Below, one piece after another: positions 43,153-50,304 of a DNA stretch of 50,304 nucleotides (the stretch's first letter is position 1; every line of letters starts with the position of its first letter). Position numbers and translations under genes: made by a program. The notes below the pieces were generated by a model. It did no database searches. It had not been told where the DNA came from and saw nothing but the letters and a program-made list of their open reading frames with translations. The DNA is from Lachnospiraceae bacterium FE2018 (lineage in GTDB: Bacteria; Bacillota; Clostridia; Lachnospirales; Lachnospiraceae). Location of the stretch: the NCBI GenBank assembly GCA_000702845.1, contig JNKK01000020.1, forward strand, positions 1 to 50,304, given 5' to 3'.

Positions 43153-44322
43153 ATGGGGAAACAGGAAAATCAGGATCCTACGGAATCGGTTGCCTACCGG
43201 CTGGGAAACTATGTTGAGAACCGGATCGGCACCGATATCAGCAGACGATTTGAGGCACCGGTGCTGGAAGGAATGCCGGACAATCAGATATGGTACCGGA
43301 TCAGAATTCCGGAAGGAATTGCCGGTGACGGGTCTGCCTATCATATTTATCTGAAACAGGCAGATCCGGAAAAGGTTTGTGTTTTTCTTTCCGGCGGCGG
43401 CGTCGCCTGGAACGAATATACTGCAGCCCGGCCGGTTACGGGCGGTAAAGTTGCGGCCGGACTTCCGAATTATTACTGGAATAATCTGCGCCCGTTTACG
43501 CAGATTATGAACATTCACACCGGTATTACGGAAATAAACAACCGGCAGAACCCGTTTCGGGACTGGAGTTTTATCATTATAACTTATGCCACGGGCGATT
43601 TTCACGTGGGTGATCATGATTTCCCTTATACGGGAGAGGACGGCAATCCGAATATCCTGCATTTCCACGGCCATCGTAATTTTCTTGCCGGTATGAAAAC
43701 AGGATGTTCTTTTTTTCCGGATCCGAAGAAACTGCTGATCGCAGGTGACTCGGCCGGCGCGTTTGCCGTGCCTGCGCTGACAGAAGAGATCCTCGAACTG
43801 TTCTATCCGGACTGCACCGATGTCACACTTTTATCTGACAGCGGCCAGCTGCTGAATAAAAACTGGAGAAAAACGGTGCGGGATGTCTGGCGCGCCGACG
43901 AGCGGCTCTGGCGTGTGATACACGGGAAGAATCTGACCGTTGACTGGTATCGGGCGCTGCATGACCGGTACGGCGGCAGACTGACCTATCTTTATGCAAG
44001 TTCCGTGCGGGATTATCTGCTGAGTGCATATTATAATGATATAACGAAAAAAGAATATAAAACAGATGAAGAGGTTCAGGAAAAGTTCCGGAAGCAGGCA
44101 GTCAGAATGGCGCGGGAACTGAAAGAAATCACGCCGCAGTTCGGCATGTTTTTTTACGACTGGAAGAATCACCGTTTTCGTCTGGGCGGTACTGTTCACA
44201 CTGCAGTGCGCCACAGACGGTTTTTTTACAAAGGAAAACGTCCGGCATCTATGGCGCAGTGGCTGTACGATGCAGCAGAAGGACGCGTTTATGATATTGG
44301 GATGGAGCTGCTCGGTTTATGA
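43153..44322 (+). CDS. Pectinacetylesterase (PAE/Notum-like) family hydrolase
   Basis: 389 residues. The alpha/beta-hydrolase signature is GDSAGAFAVP (nucleophile Ser near residue 201). The oxyanion block VCVFLSGGGVAWNEY near residue 78 is typical of the plant pectinacetylesterase/Notum family. A C-terminal His and Asp probably complete the triad (HTAVRHRRFFY). There is no signal peptide, so it should act inside the cell. Family members remove O-acyl groups. It lies 97 nt behind the zinc-ribbon gene and overlaps the next gene by 4 nt. Together with the acyltransferase it suggests reversible acylation of some small molecule or lipid, but no substrate is evident. Confidence 0.82.
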   Translation: MGKQENQDPTESVAYRLGNYVENRIGTDISRRFEAPVLEGMPDNQIWYRIRIPEGIAGDGSAYHIYLKQADPEKVCVFLSGGGVAWNEYTAARPVTGGKVAAGLPNYYWNNLRPFTQIMNIHTGITEINNRQNPFRDWSFIIITYATGDFHVGDHDFPYTGEDGNPNILHFHGHRNFLAGMKTGCSFFPDPKKLLIAGDSAGAFAVPALTEEILELFYPDCTDVTLLSDSGQLLNKNWRKTVRDVWRADERLWRVIHGKNLTVDWYRALHDRYGGRLTYLYASSVRDYLLSAYYNDITKKEYKTDEEVQEKFRKQAVRMARELKEITPQFGMFFYDWKNHRFRLGGTVHTAVRHRRFFYKGKRPASMAQWLYDAAEGRVYDIGMELLGL

Positions 44323-45614
44323 GTCAACTGGTTGAAAAATTCGGAACTTATGTCAGTTCAAAAATCGACACGAACCCGGAGGCGGCAAGAAAGCTGCTGC
44401 TCGCGGCCTATCGCGCGAAGCTTGTTCAGCTGCGTCATTTTCCGGATAAACGGCTCTCACGGGCACGGGATCTGATGGCAGTCGAATCAATGAAGGCTGT
44501 GATCGCGCCGCTGGCCCGTCCGGAACATTCCGCACTCGTCAGTATCTTCACTCCCTGCGAACTGCTTCAATGCGCGGGAATTGCACCGATGTTCGCGGAG
44601 GCAATGGCAAGTTATATTACCGGCGCGGATGCGGAAGCGGGGTTCGCGCTGCATGCAGAGGGATGTGGAATACCGGAGACCTACTGTTCGTATCACAAAA
44701 TACTGCTTGGAGGGATTCTGTCCGGTGTGATCCCCAAACCGAAATTTGTAGTCAACACTTCTCTGGTATGCGATGCAAACAATCTGACATTCCGGAAAGC
44801 AGCGAAACAGTTTCAGATTCCGCAGTTCTATATTGATGTTCCCTATGAGGTTTCGGAAGACAGTGTCCGGTATGTTGCGGCGCAAATGCGTGATTTGAAG
44901 AAATGGATTGAGGAACAGACAGGAAAACGCATCAGTGTGGAGAAACTGAAAGAGCGGATTGCATGCGGTAAGCGTACCATCGATGCACTGCGCATCTGTC
45001 AGGGAAGCAAAGCGGGAAAATATCTGTCAAACGATCTGACGGATGAGCTGTACGAGGTGTTCGGCGCACATGTGCTGCTGGGAAATCCTGCAATCGAATC
45101 GTTTGCGGAAATGCTTGCCGGAGAATTGAAACAGATGCCTGCATACAGCGGTGTGCGGCTTCTATGGGTTCACACAATTCCTTATTATCAGAAAGTCCTG
45201 CGCAGTCAGCTGAACTTCAGTATGCGCGCACAGGTTGTCTCCTGCGATATGAATTACTGCGGTCTGGTGGATCTTGATCCGGAACAGCCGTATGAGAGCA
45301 TGGCGCGCCGGATGGTATATAATACCTTCAACGGACCGGTGAGCAGAAGACTTTCTGCGGCACTGGAGCAATGCGCACAGCAGGAGATTGACGGTGTCGT
45401 TTATTTTTGTCACTGGGGATGCAAACAGACACTCGCTGCTGCCGGCAATGCGCGGGCTGTGTTTGAGGCGGCCGGTTACCCGGTTCTGATTCTGGATGGA
45501 GACGGATGTGACCGGCGCAATGCCGGAGACGGACAGACACTGACACGAATGCAGGCATTTATCGAAATGCTGGAACAAAAGAAGCAGGGATCAGAAAGGA
45601 AACAAAACGTTTGA
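44319..45614 (+). CDS. 2-hydroxyacyl-CoA dehydratase D-component-like protein
   Basis: 431 residues. The family (HgdA/HgdB, FldB/FldC, double-cubane cluster proteins) binds 4Fe-4S clusters and carries out ATP-driven radical or reductive chemistry. The protein has the conserved layout, with cysteines in FTPCELLQCAG (near residue 70), in EGCGIPETYCS (near 110-117), and in CDANN (near 150). The C-terminal region (HWGCKQT, then LDGDGCDRRN near 390) is where the family carries its last cluster ligand. The start overlaps the hydrolase stop (ATGA) and the next gene starts within its stop (TTGA), so all three are coupled. Whether it dehydrates a hydroxyacyl-CoA or works on another substrate is unknown. 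Confidence 0.82.
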   Translation: MSQLVEKFGTYVSSKIDTNPEAARKLLLAAYRAKLVQLRHFPDKRLSRARDLMAVESMKAVIAPLARPEHSALVSIFTPCELLQCAGIAPMFAEAMASYITGADAEAGFALHAEGCGIPETYCSYHKILLGGILSGVIPKPKFVVNTSLVCDANNLTFRKAAKQFQIPQFYIDVPYEVSEDSVRYVAAQMRDLKKWIEEQTGKRISVEKLKERIACGKRTIDALRICQGSKAGKYLSNDLTDELYEVFGAHVLLGNPAIESFAEMLAGELKQMPAYSGVRLLWVHTIPYYQKVLRSQLNFSMRAQVVSCDMNYCGLVDLDPEQPYESMARRMVYNTFNGPVSRRLSAALEQCAQQEIDGVVYFCHWGCKQTLAAAGNARAVFEAAGYPVLILDGDGCDRRNAGDGQTLTRMQAFIEMLEQKKQGSERKQNV

Positions 45615-47350
45615 AGACTCATTGCCTGTGGTACATGTGCAAATATTCACCGCTGGAAATCGCGGCAGGGTTCGGCGCGGAATCAGAGCGGCTCGAAGCG
45701 GTGCTGGATACGTTCGATACGGCCGATGCACTGGCACACCCGAACATCTGCGGATACGGCAAAGCACTTCTGGAAGCCTGCTCGAACGAAGCAGTGCGGG
45801 AAGTGCTGCTGGTAAACTGCTGTGATGTTGCACGCAGAATTTATGATATTCTGAAAAAGCGGGGAGATCTTGATTTTCTGTGGATCCTGGATTTGCCGCA
45901 TCAGAGAACAAGAGCGGCAGAATGGATGTTTGAGCGCGATCTGAACCGCTTTCTGGAAGCCTATGAATCGTATCTCGGCGTTCCGTTTGATTATATGCGT
46001 GCATGGGAGAAACTATCCCGGCAGAATCAGGAAAAAGCAGATATAAAGCCGGAGTCCGGACATACATATATCAGTCTTCAGGGAGCGCATGGAGGGCCGC
46101 AGATCATGCGGATGCTCGCATCACATTTTTCAGTTCCCGTAAGGGATGACACGTGCAGCGGAAACAGGAAACCGGACGGAATCAGGGAGCCGGCTGACAG
46201 AGAAGAATTTCTGCATCTGTATGCCAGGAGTCTGCTGCAGCAGACTCCCTGTATGCGTATGAAAGATGTATCGGAACGGCCGGAACTTGGAGCGGGCGCG
46301 GCAGGAATTATTTATCATACAATGAAGTTCTGTGACTATTACGGATTTGAGTATGCAGAACGGAAGGATAACAGACTGCCGCTTCTGAAAATCGAGACAG
46401 ATGCCGGCGGGCAGAGCAGGGGACAGCTTGCCACGCGGCTTGATGCATTTGCTGAACAGCTGCATCTGCAGCGAGCGGGAAAAAACGGCCATTTTTTACG
46501 GAATGAAAACACACGGGAGAATACCGCCCGGAAAGATGCGGGAACCGGACCGGAAGAGAAGGAGCTTATCATGGACGGAAAATATGTTGCAGGAATTGAC
46601 AGCGGCTCCACCAGCACGGATGTTGTCATCATGAACCGTGACCGGGAGATCGTTGCCTGGTCAATCCTTCGCACAGGTGCGGGCGCCGCCAGCGGTGCGG
46701 AACGGGCGCTGGCAAAAGCGATTGAAAATGCCGGCTGCACGCGGGAAGATATCGTGTCTGTGATCGCAACAGGGTATGGGAGAACAGCGATCGGGCTGGG
46801 AGATGAGGCAGTGACGGAGATTACCTGCCACGCAAAAGGAGCACATTATCTCCGACCTGAGACGCGAACGATCATTGATATCGGCGGACAGGATTCAAAG
46901 GTCATCCGGATTGATGCCGAAGGAAATGTCACAAACTTTACCATGAATGATAAATGTGCCGCCGGAACGGGGCGTTTTCTGGAGATGATGGCGCGGACAC
47001 TGGAATTGTCAATGGAGGAAATGGAACAGCTCGGCAGCGAATGGAAACGGGATATTACCATTTCAAATATGTGCACGGTATTCGCGGAGTCAGAGGTGGT
47101 TTCACTCATCGCACTGAACACACCCGCGCCGGACATCATTCATGGACTGAATAAAGCAGTGGCCAAGAAAACCGCAGCGCTTGCAAAAAGACTCGGCGGT
47201 GAAGAAGGCTATATGATGACAGGCGGGGTTGCCAGAAATGCAGGACTTGTGGCAGAACTGGAAAAAAGCCTCGGGGTCAGTATTTTTGTATCAGAACATG
47301 CACAGCTCTGCGGCGCAATCGGGGCGGCGCTGATCGCACTGGGGGAATAA
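45611..47350 (+). CDS. Fusion of a dehydratase-like subunit with its ATP-dependent activase (HgdB-HgdC type)
   Basis: 579 residues in two parts. Residues 1-315 are a second 2-hydroxyacyl-CoA dehydratase-like subunit with cysteines in CLWYMC and CC (near 77-78). Residues 321-579, starting MDGKYVAGIDSGSTSTD, form a complete activase of the ASKHA fold (BadF/HgdC). Its IDIGGQDSKVI and TGGVARNAGL are the ATP-binding blocks. The two cluster cysteines are Cys449 (KCAAGTGR) and Cys488 (NMCTVF), 39 residues apart, the same spacing as Cys127 and Cys166 of the Acidaminococcus activase. In known systems activase and subunits are separate proteins. The start is TTG 45611 within the previous stop, with AAAGGAA upstream. 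Confidence 0.85.
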   Translation: MKTHCLWYMCKYSPLEIAAGFGAESERLEAVLDTFDTADALAHPNICGYGKALLEACSNEAVREVLLVNCCDVARRIYDILKKRGDLDFLWILDLPHQRTRAAEWMFERDLNRFLEAYESYLGVPFDYMRAWEKLSRQNQEKADIKPESGHTYISLQGAHGGPQIMRMLASHFSVPVRDDTCSGNRKPDGIREPADREEFLHLYARSLLQQTPCMRMKDVSERPELGAGAAGIIYHTMKFCDYYGFEYAERKDNRLPLLKIETDAGGQSRGQLATRLDAFAEQLHLQRAGKNGHFLRNENTRENTARKDAGTGPEEKELIMDGKYVAGIDSGSTSTDVVIMNRDREIVAWSILRTGAGAASGAERALAKAIENAGCTREDIVSVIATGYGRTAIGLGDEAVTEITCHAKGAHYLRPETRTIIDIGGQDSKVIRIDAEGNVTNFTMNDKCAAGTGRFLEMMARTLELSMEEMEQLGSEWKRDITISNMCTVFAESEVVSLIALNTPAPDIIHGLNKAVAKKTAALAKRLGGEEGYMMTGGVARNAGLVAELEKSLGVSIFVSEHAQLCGAIGAALIALGE

Positions 47351-47384
47351 CAGGGACAACCCCGGATGACGGCCGTTACATGCT

Positions 47385-47413
47385 TTGACGTACAGCAGGA
47401 TATCTGCTATGAT
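47385..47413 (+). promoter_or_regulatory. Promoter of the 47449 gene
   Basis: TTGACG (47385-47390) and TATGAT (47408-47413) with a 17-nt spacer, 36 nt before the start. Confidence 0.75.
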
Positions 47414-47448
47414 GGTCACTGTATTAATATATTTAAGGAGTAATGTCA

Positions 47449-47925
47449 ATGAAGAATCCAAAATTCAGTCTGGGTATCCGTATTGTTGCAGGCTGTTATC
47501 TGATTTATCTTGCTTATCAGATCACGAAAGGCGGTCTGCTGGGAAAAGAAAATCTGCATGGGTGGCAGTTCGCGGTTGCACTGATCGGTGTGATTGTTTT
47601 TGTTGTTGTCGGTGTTGTAATTGCATATCAGTCATCGAAGGCGCTGATGGAAATGCAGCGTGAGGAAAAACTCAAAGCTGCAGAAGAGGCAGCTGAACAG
47701 GCGGCACAGGAAGCGATGTGGCAGCAGCAGTCATCTTCCGAGCGGTTCCGCAGCATGAAGAGTCTGGCCGATCTGGAGGCAGGCGAACTCAGTGCAGCGG
47801 CAGCTGAAGCGGCAGGAGTATCAGAAGAAGATGAGACTGTGAATTCTTCCGTTAATGCTGAGACGGATTCTGTGGAATCCGGAGAATCCGGCACACCGGA
47901 AACCACTGAATCAGAGGCAGAATAA
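47449..47925 (+). CDS. Two-helix membrane protein with acidic tail, unknown
   Basis: 158 residues. Two hydrophobic helices (about residues 6-23 and 37-60) are followed by a cytoplasmic coiled-coil-like stretch rich in Glu, Ala and Gln (KAAEEAAEQAAQEAM). A Ser/Glu-rich disordered tail ends the protein. No family recognised. The start at ATG 47449 has AAGGAG 8 nt upstream; ATG 47443 is too close. It has its own promoter. The 200-nt gap after it holds a weak promoter (TTTACA 48040-48045, TATAAT 48064-48069, spacer 18) for the recombinase. Confidence 0.75.
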   Translation: MKNPKFSLGIRIVAGCYLIYLAYQITKGGLLGKENLHGWQFAVALIGVIVFVVVGVVIAYQSSKALMEMQREEKLKAAEEAAEQAAQEAMWQQQSSSERFRSMKSLADLEAGELSAAAAEAAGVSEEDETVNSSVNAETDSVESGESGTPETTESEAE

Positions 47926-48131
47926 AAAAACATAAAATAAGCCGCACAACATATGGTACTGTGGGATTATGTAACAGACATGATCTTGTTGTTTGATGGG
48001 AAAATCCCAGTAACGACGCGGAAAACCGGAAAAAAGAGGTTTACAAAAGCTTGTTTTTCTGATTATAATAGACAATAGTTTTGAAGGGTGAATTGCTTTT
48101 ATACGATCAATTCATGAGAGGTGTTTTTGAG

Positions 48132-48980
48132 ATGATAAATGCAATTCAGGAGTATATCGACTATCTGCATAACGTTAAAAAGACTTCGTATAATACAGAG
48201 ATATCATATGAGCGCGATCTCCGTAAGGCAGCAAGTTTTTTCGGAGAGCAGGAGATTTCTGATTTTACCCAGGTGACTGAGACGAATCTGAATTCATATG
48301 TTCTGCATTTGGAGAAGAACCATATGTCTCCGGCGACTGTTTCCAGAAGCATTGCATCACTTCGTTCTTTTTATCGCTATATGATGAAGGAAAAGAAGAT
48401 CGATGCGGATCCGACTGAAAAGCTGAAACCGCCGAAGGTTGACAAGCATGCTCCGGAGATTCTGACAAAAGAAGAGATTAAATTGCTGATGCAGCAGCCC
48501 GACACGTCTACGCCAAAGGGGATTCGCGATAAGGCGATGCTGGAACTGCTTTATGCAACAGGAATACGTGTGAGTGAGCTGATTCACCTGGGAGTAAAAG
48601 ATCTGAATCTGCAAATGGGGTATATCACGTGTTCCGAACGCGGCAGAGAGCGGATGATTCCGTTTGGAGCATCTGTTCTGAAGGCGCAGAAGCAGTATCT
48701 TGAGGAGGCACGCGATGTTCTTCTCAAGGGCAGAGACAGTGATATTCTGTTCACGAATTGTCAGGGAAATCCGATGAGCCGGCAGGGGTTCTGGAAGGTT
48801 CTGAAAGTCTATGTGAAGGATGCGAAGATCGAGAAGGATATTACGCCGCACACACTGCGTCATTCTTTTGCAATGCATCAGCTTCAGAGCGGTAAGGATC
48901 TTAAGACGATTCAGGAAATGCTCGGACATGCAGACTTGTCGACGACACAGTCCTATATGGAATCATTGCAGATGCAGTGA
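48132..48980 (+). CDS. xerD: Tyrosine recombinase, XerD-like
   Basis: 282 residues. These enzymes resolve chromosome dimers at dif sites by breaking and joining DNA through a tyrosine. The N-terminal SAM-like DNA-binding domain (1-95) is followed by the catalytic domain with the Arg in ATGIRVSELI, the HxxR in HTLRHSFA, the second His in LGHADL and the Tyr in TTQSYM. The order and spacing fit Xer proteins; the length is slightly short. The start is ATG 48132 with AGAGGTG upstream. No phage or integron genes lie nearby, so it is more likely a housekeeping Xer than an integrase. No dif-like site was recognised in the window. Confidence 0.88.
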   Translation: MINAIQEYIDYLHNVKKTSYNTEISYERDLRKAASFFGEQEISDFTQVTETNLNSYVLHLEKNHMSPATVSRSIASLRSFYRYMMKEKKIDADPTEKLKPPKVDKHAPEILTKEEIKLLMQQPDTSTPKGIRDKAMLELLYATGIRVSELIHLGVKDLNLQMGYITCSERGRERMIPFGASVLKAQKQYLEEARDVLLKGRDSDILFTNCQGNPMSRQGFWKVLKVYVKDAKIEKDITPHTLRHSFAMHQLQSGKDLKTIQEMLGHADLSTTQSYMESLQMQ

Positions 48981-49000
48981 CCGGCAGGATTAAAAGCAGT

Positions 49001-49063
49001 AAGGAGAAAAGACCGTTATGTCAGAATCTTCTGATATAACGGTCTTTTGTAAAATGAAAAATG
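49001..49063 (+). promoter_or_regulatory. 18-bp hairpin and ribosome site ahead of the DAHP synthase gene
   Basis: AAGGAG (49001-49006) is followed at once by an 18-bp stem. The outer 13 bp (49007-49019 with 49036-49048) are perfect, then comes a G-U pair and TCAG/CTGA with a 6-nt loop. The DAHP synthase ATG is at 49061, only 12 nt after the stem, and has no Shine-Dalgarno of its own. The structure may be the xerD terminator (only four T, inside the stem), or an attenuator or translational control of the next gene. Confidence 0.6.
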
Positions 49064-49071
49064 GCATTTGA
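49018..49071 (+). CDS. Candidate 17-codon leader ORF overlapping the DAHP synthase start
   Basis: This ATG has a strong AAGGAG with 11-nt spacing. The ORF reads MSESSDITVFCKMKNGI and stops at 49069-49071, 6 nt past the DAHP synthase ATG in another frame. The only good ribosome site upstream of that gene therefore belongs to this ORF, and ribosomes finishing it could restart on the synthase. It has no run of Phe, Tyr or Trp codons, so it does not look like a classical attenuator peptide. Translation is unproven. Confidence 0.4.
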   Translation: MSESSDITVFCKMKNGI

Positions 49072-50092
49072 AGAAATAAAAAAATTACCGTCCCCTGAAG
49101 AAATCAAGGAACAGATTCCGTTTTCGGATTCACTGAAAAAGCTGAAAGCTGAACGTGATGAGATGATTCGCGATGTTATCACCGGAAAATCAGATAAGTT
49201 TCTGGTTATGATCGGACCATGCTCGGCTGACAATGAAGACGCCGTACTCGATTATGTTTCACGTCTGGCAAGAGTACAGGATGTTGTCAGCGACAGACTG
49301 ATTCTTATCCCGCGCATTTATACAAACAAGCCCAGAACGACCGGGAAAGGCTATAAAGGGATTGTTCATCAGCCGAATCCGGAAAAAAAGCCGGATCTTG
49401 CAACCGGTCTTCGGGCGATGCGGCGGATGCATATCCGCGCAGTCGAGGTGTCGGGACTGACAGCCGCTGATGAGATGCTGTATCCCGCAAACTGGAGTTA
49501 CGTATCCGATTTCCTGTCCTATGTGGCGATCGGCGCACGATCGGTCGAAAATCAGCAGCATCGGCTGACTGTATCAGGAATCGAGATTCCTGCCGGTATG
49601 AAAAACCCGACCAGCGGGGATTTTTCTGTTATGATTAATTCGGTGATCGCCGCACAGTCACCGCACACATTTGCGTATCGGTCAACGGAATGCCGCACGA
49701 CCGGAAATCCGCTGACACACACAATCCTGCGCGGTGCAACAAACAAACACGGCAATTCCATCCCGAACTATCATTTTGAAGATCTGGAGCTGCTTCTGGA
49801 AAAATACGATGAAACAACACTGGTCAATCCGGCGTGCATCATCGATACAAATCATTCCAATTCAGATAAGAAATATGAGCAGCAGCCGCGTATTGCACGG
49901 GAGATTCTGAACAGCAGAAAATATGATGAGCGGATTGCGAAACTTGTCAAAGGTCTGATGATCGAAAGTTATCTGGTTCCGGGTGCGCAGAAGATCGGCA
50001 GTGAGCACGTTTACGGGAAGTCCATCACAGATCCATGTCTTGGATGGGAGGATTCCGAGCGGCTGATTTATGAGATCGCGGAACTGGTGTGA
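49061..50092 (+). CDS. aroF: 3-deoxy-7-phosphoheptulonate (DAHP) synthase, AroG/AroF type
   Basis: 343 residues, class I-alpha (E. coli AroF/G/H) size. It condenses PEP and erythrose-4-phosphate in the first step of the shikimate pathway. The N-terminal 45 residues are the regulatory extension that carries feedback inhibition in this class. The catalytic barrel shows VMIGPCSADN, RIYTNKPRTTGKGYKG, NPTSGDF, TNKHGNSIPNYHFEDL and DTNHSNSDKKYEQQP with the metal-binding His. ATG 49061 has no ribosome site; it lies 12 nt behind a long hairpin and inside the end of a leader ORF, so translation may be coupled. Which aromatic amino acid inhibits it cannot be read from sequence. Confidence 0.93.
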   Translation: MAFEEIKKLPSPEEIKEQIPFSDSLKKLKAERDEMIRDVITGKSDKFLVMIGPCSADNEDAVLDYVSRLARVQDVVSDRLILIPRIYTNKPRTTGKGYKGIVHQPNPEKKPDLATGLRAMRRMHIRAVEVSGLTAADEMLYPANWSYVSDFLSYVAIGARSVENQQHRLTVSGIEIPAGMKNPTSGDFSVMINSVIAAQSPHTFAYRSTECRTTGNPLTHTILRGATNKHGNSIPNYHFEDLELLLEKYDETTLVNPACIIDTNHSNSDKKYEQQPRIAREILNSRKYDERIAKLVKGLMIESYLVPGAQKIGSEHVYGKSITDPCLGWEDSERLIYEIAELV

Positions 50093-50096
50093 ATTT

Positions 50097-50304
50097 TGCA
50101 TCCGCAGCTGCCGGGAGACCAGCACCTCATGTTTCCTTCATCATGTATGCGCTGTCATGCATCCGCAATTGCCGGAAAGCCTGGGATGCGGATGCATGAT
50201 TTGGCTGACTCCAGACAGGCAGAGAAGCATAGAACTGGAAAAGTGCATCCGCAATTACCGGGAAGCAAGGGATGCGGATGCATGATTTGGCTGATTCCAG
50301 ACAG
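50097..50304 (+). repeat. Hairpin-containing 61-bp repeats (array runs off the window)
   Basis: Two 61-bp copies, 50158-50218 and 50244-50304, are near-identical. Each begins TGCATCCGCA and contains the complement TGCGGATGCA (a 10-bp stem over a 19-nt loop), then continues TGATTTGGCTGA and ends CCAGACAG. A third partial copy starts at 50097, exactly 61 bp before the first. A 25-bp non-repeated spacer separates the two full copies. The last copy ends at the window edge, so more copies may follow. No gene is seen in this stretch. Confidence 0.85.

Noticed and set aside
48132-48980. Integrase of a genomic island or integron
   Set aside because: No attachment repeats, phage genes or cassette array nearby; sequence and neighbours fit a housekeeping Xer.
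49061-50092. Frameshift between the 17-codon ORF and DAHP synthase
   Set aside because: The synthase has its own ATG and complete N terminus; there is no slippery site. Overlap with coupling is simpler.
50097-50304. CRISPR array
   Set aside because: Only two full copies of 61 bp with unequal intervals, and no cas genes in the window.

Overview
The window is about 50 kb of ordinary chromosome from a low-to-mid GC (roughly 50%) Gram-positive anaerobe of the Clostridia, most likely the Lachnospiraceae. This rests on several points: a Gram-positive PolC replicase; the cyclic-di-AMP pair cdaA/cdaR followed by HPr; clostridial-style lipoproteins; strong sigma-A promoters (TTGACA-17-TATAAT type); AAGGAG ribosome sites; and a 2-hydroxyacyl-CoA dehydratase-type activase. 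Nearly every gene is on the + strand. The exceptions are an IS end, degV, rpsT, mscL, an SPFH gene, tRNA-Cys, an inositol-monophosphatase gene and an XRE regulator.

Layout. 1-314: left end of an IS3-like element, cut by the window, just downstream of degV. 1460-4064: patatin lipase, a GT2 glycosyltransferase and holA, followed by a double hairpin that resembles an IS200/IS605 end and a lipoprotein. 5374-11862: rpsT (opposite strand), then lepA, hemW and uvrA. 11863-12403: no protein gene, but a perfect sigma-A promoter followed by about 450 nt that fold into a nested multi-helix RNA. 12404-16413: mreB/mbl, recD2, comF. 16477-20514: two membrane proteins, cdaA, cdaR and HPr (cyclic-di-AMP synthesis and its regulator). 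20625-29215: LCP protein, HtrA protease, a ClpX with a long N-terminal region, a divergent LspA, pckA and an SH3 lipoprotein. 29290-37097: mscL with a zinc ribbon, then thyA-folA-ispG-polC. 37155-38906: SPFH protein and four tRNA genes. 38964-47925: two unknown membrane-anchored proteins at the ends; between them an inositol-phosphatase family enzyme, an XRE regulator and a five-gene row: HxxxDG acyltransferase, zinc-ribbon membrane protein, pectinacetylesterase-like hydrolase, 2-hydroxyacyl-CoA dehydratase-like protein, and a fusion of a second dehydratase-like subunit with its ATP-dependent activase. 48132-50092: XerD-like recombinase and DAHP synthase. 50097-50304: the start of an array of 61-bp hairpin repeats.

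Most of the window is housekeeping: replication (holA, polC), repair (uvrA, recD2), translation (rpsT, lepA, tRNAs), envelope and cyclic-di-AMP homeostasis, folate/thymidylate (thyA-folA), isoprenoids (ispG) and aromatic amino acids (aroF-type). The points most worth a second look are the large structured RNA candidate upstream of mreB/mbl, the dehydratase-activase gene fusion and its unusual neighbours, the short uORF and 18-bp hairpin before the DAHP synthase gene, and the hairpin repeats at the right edge.
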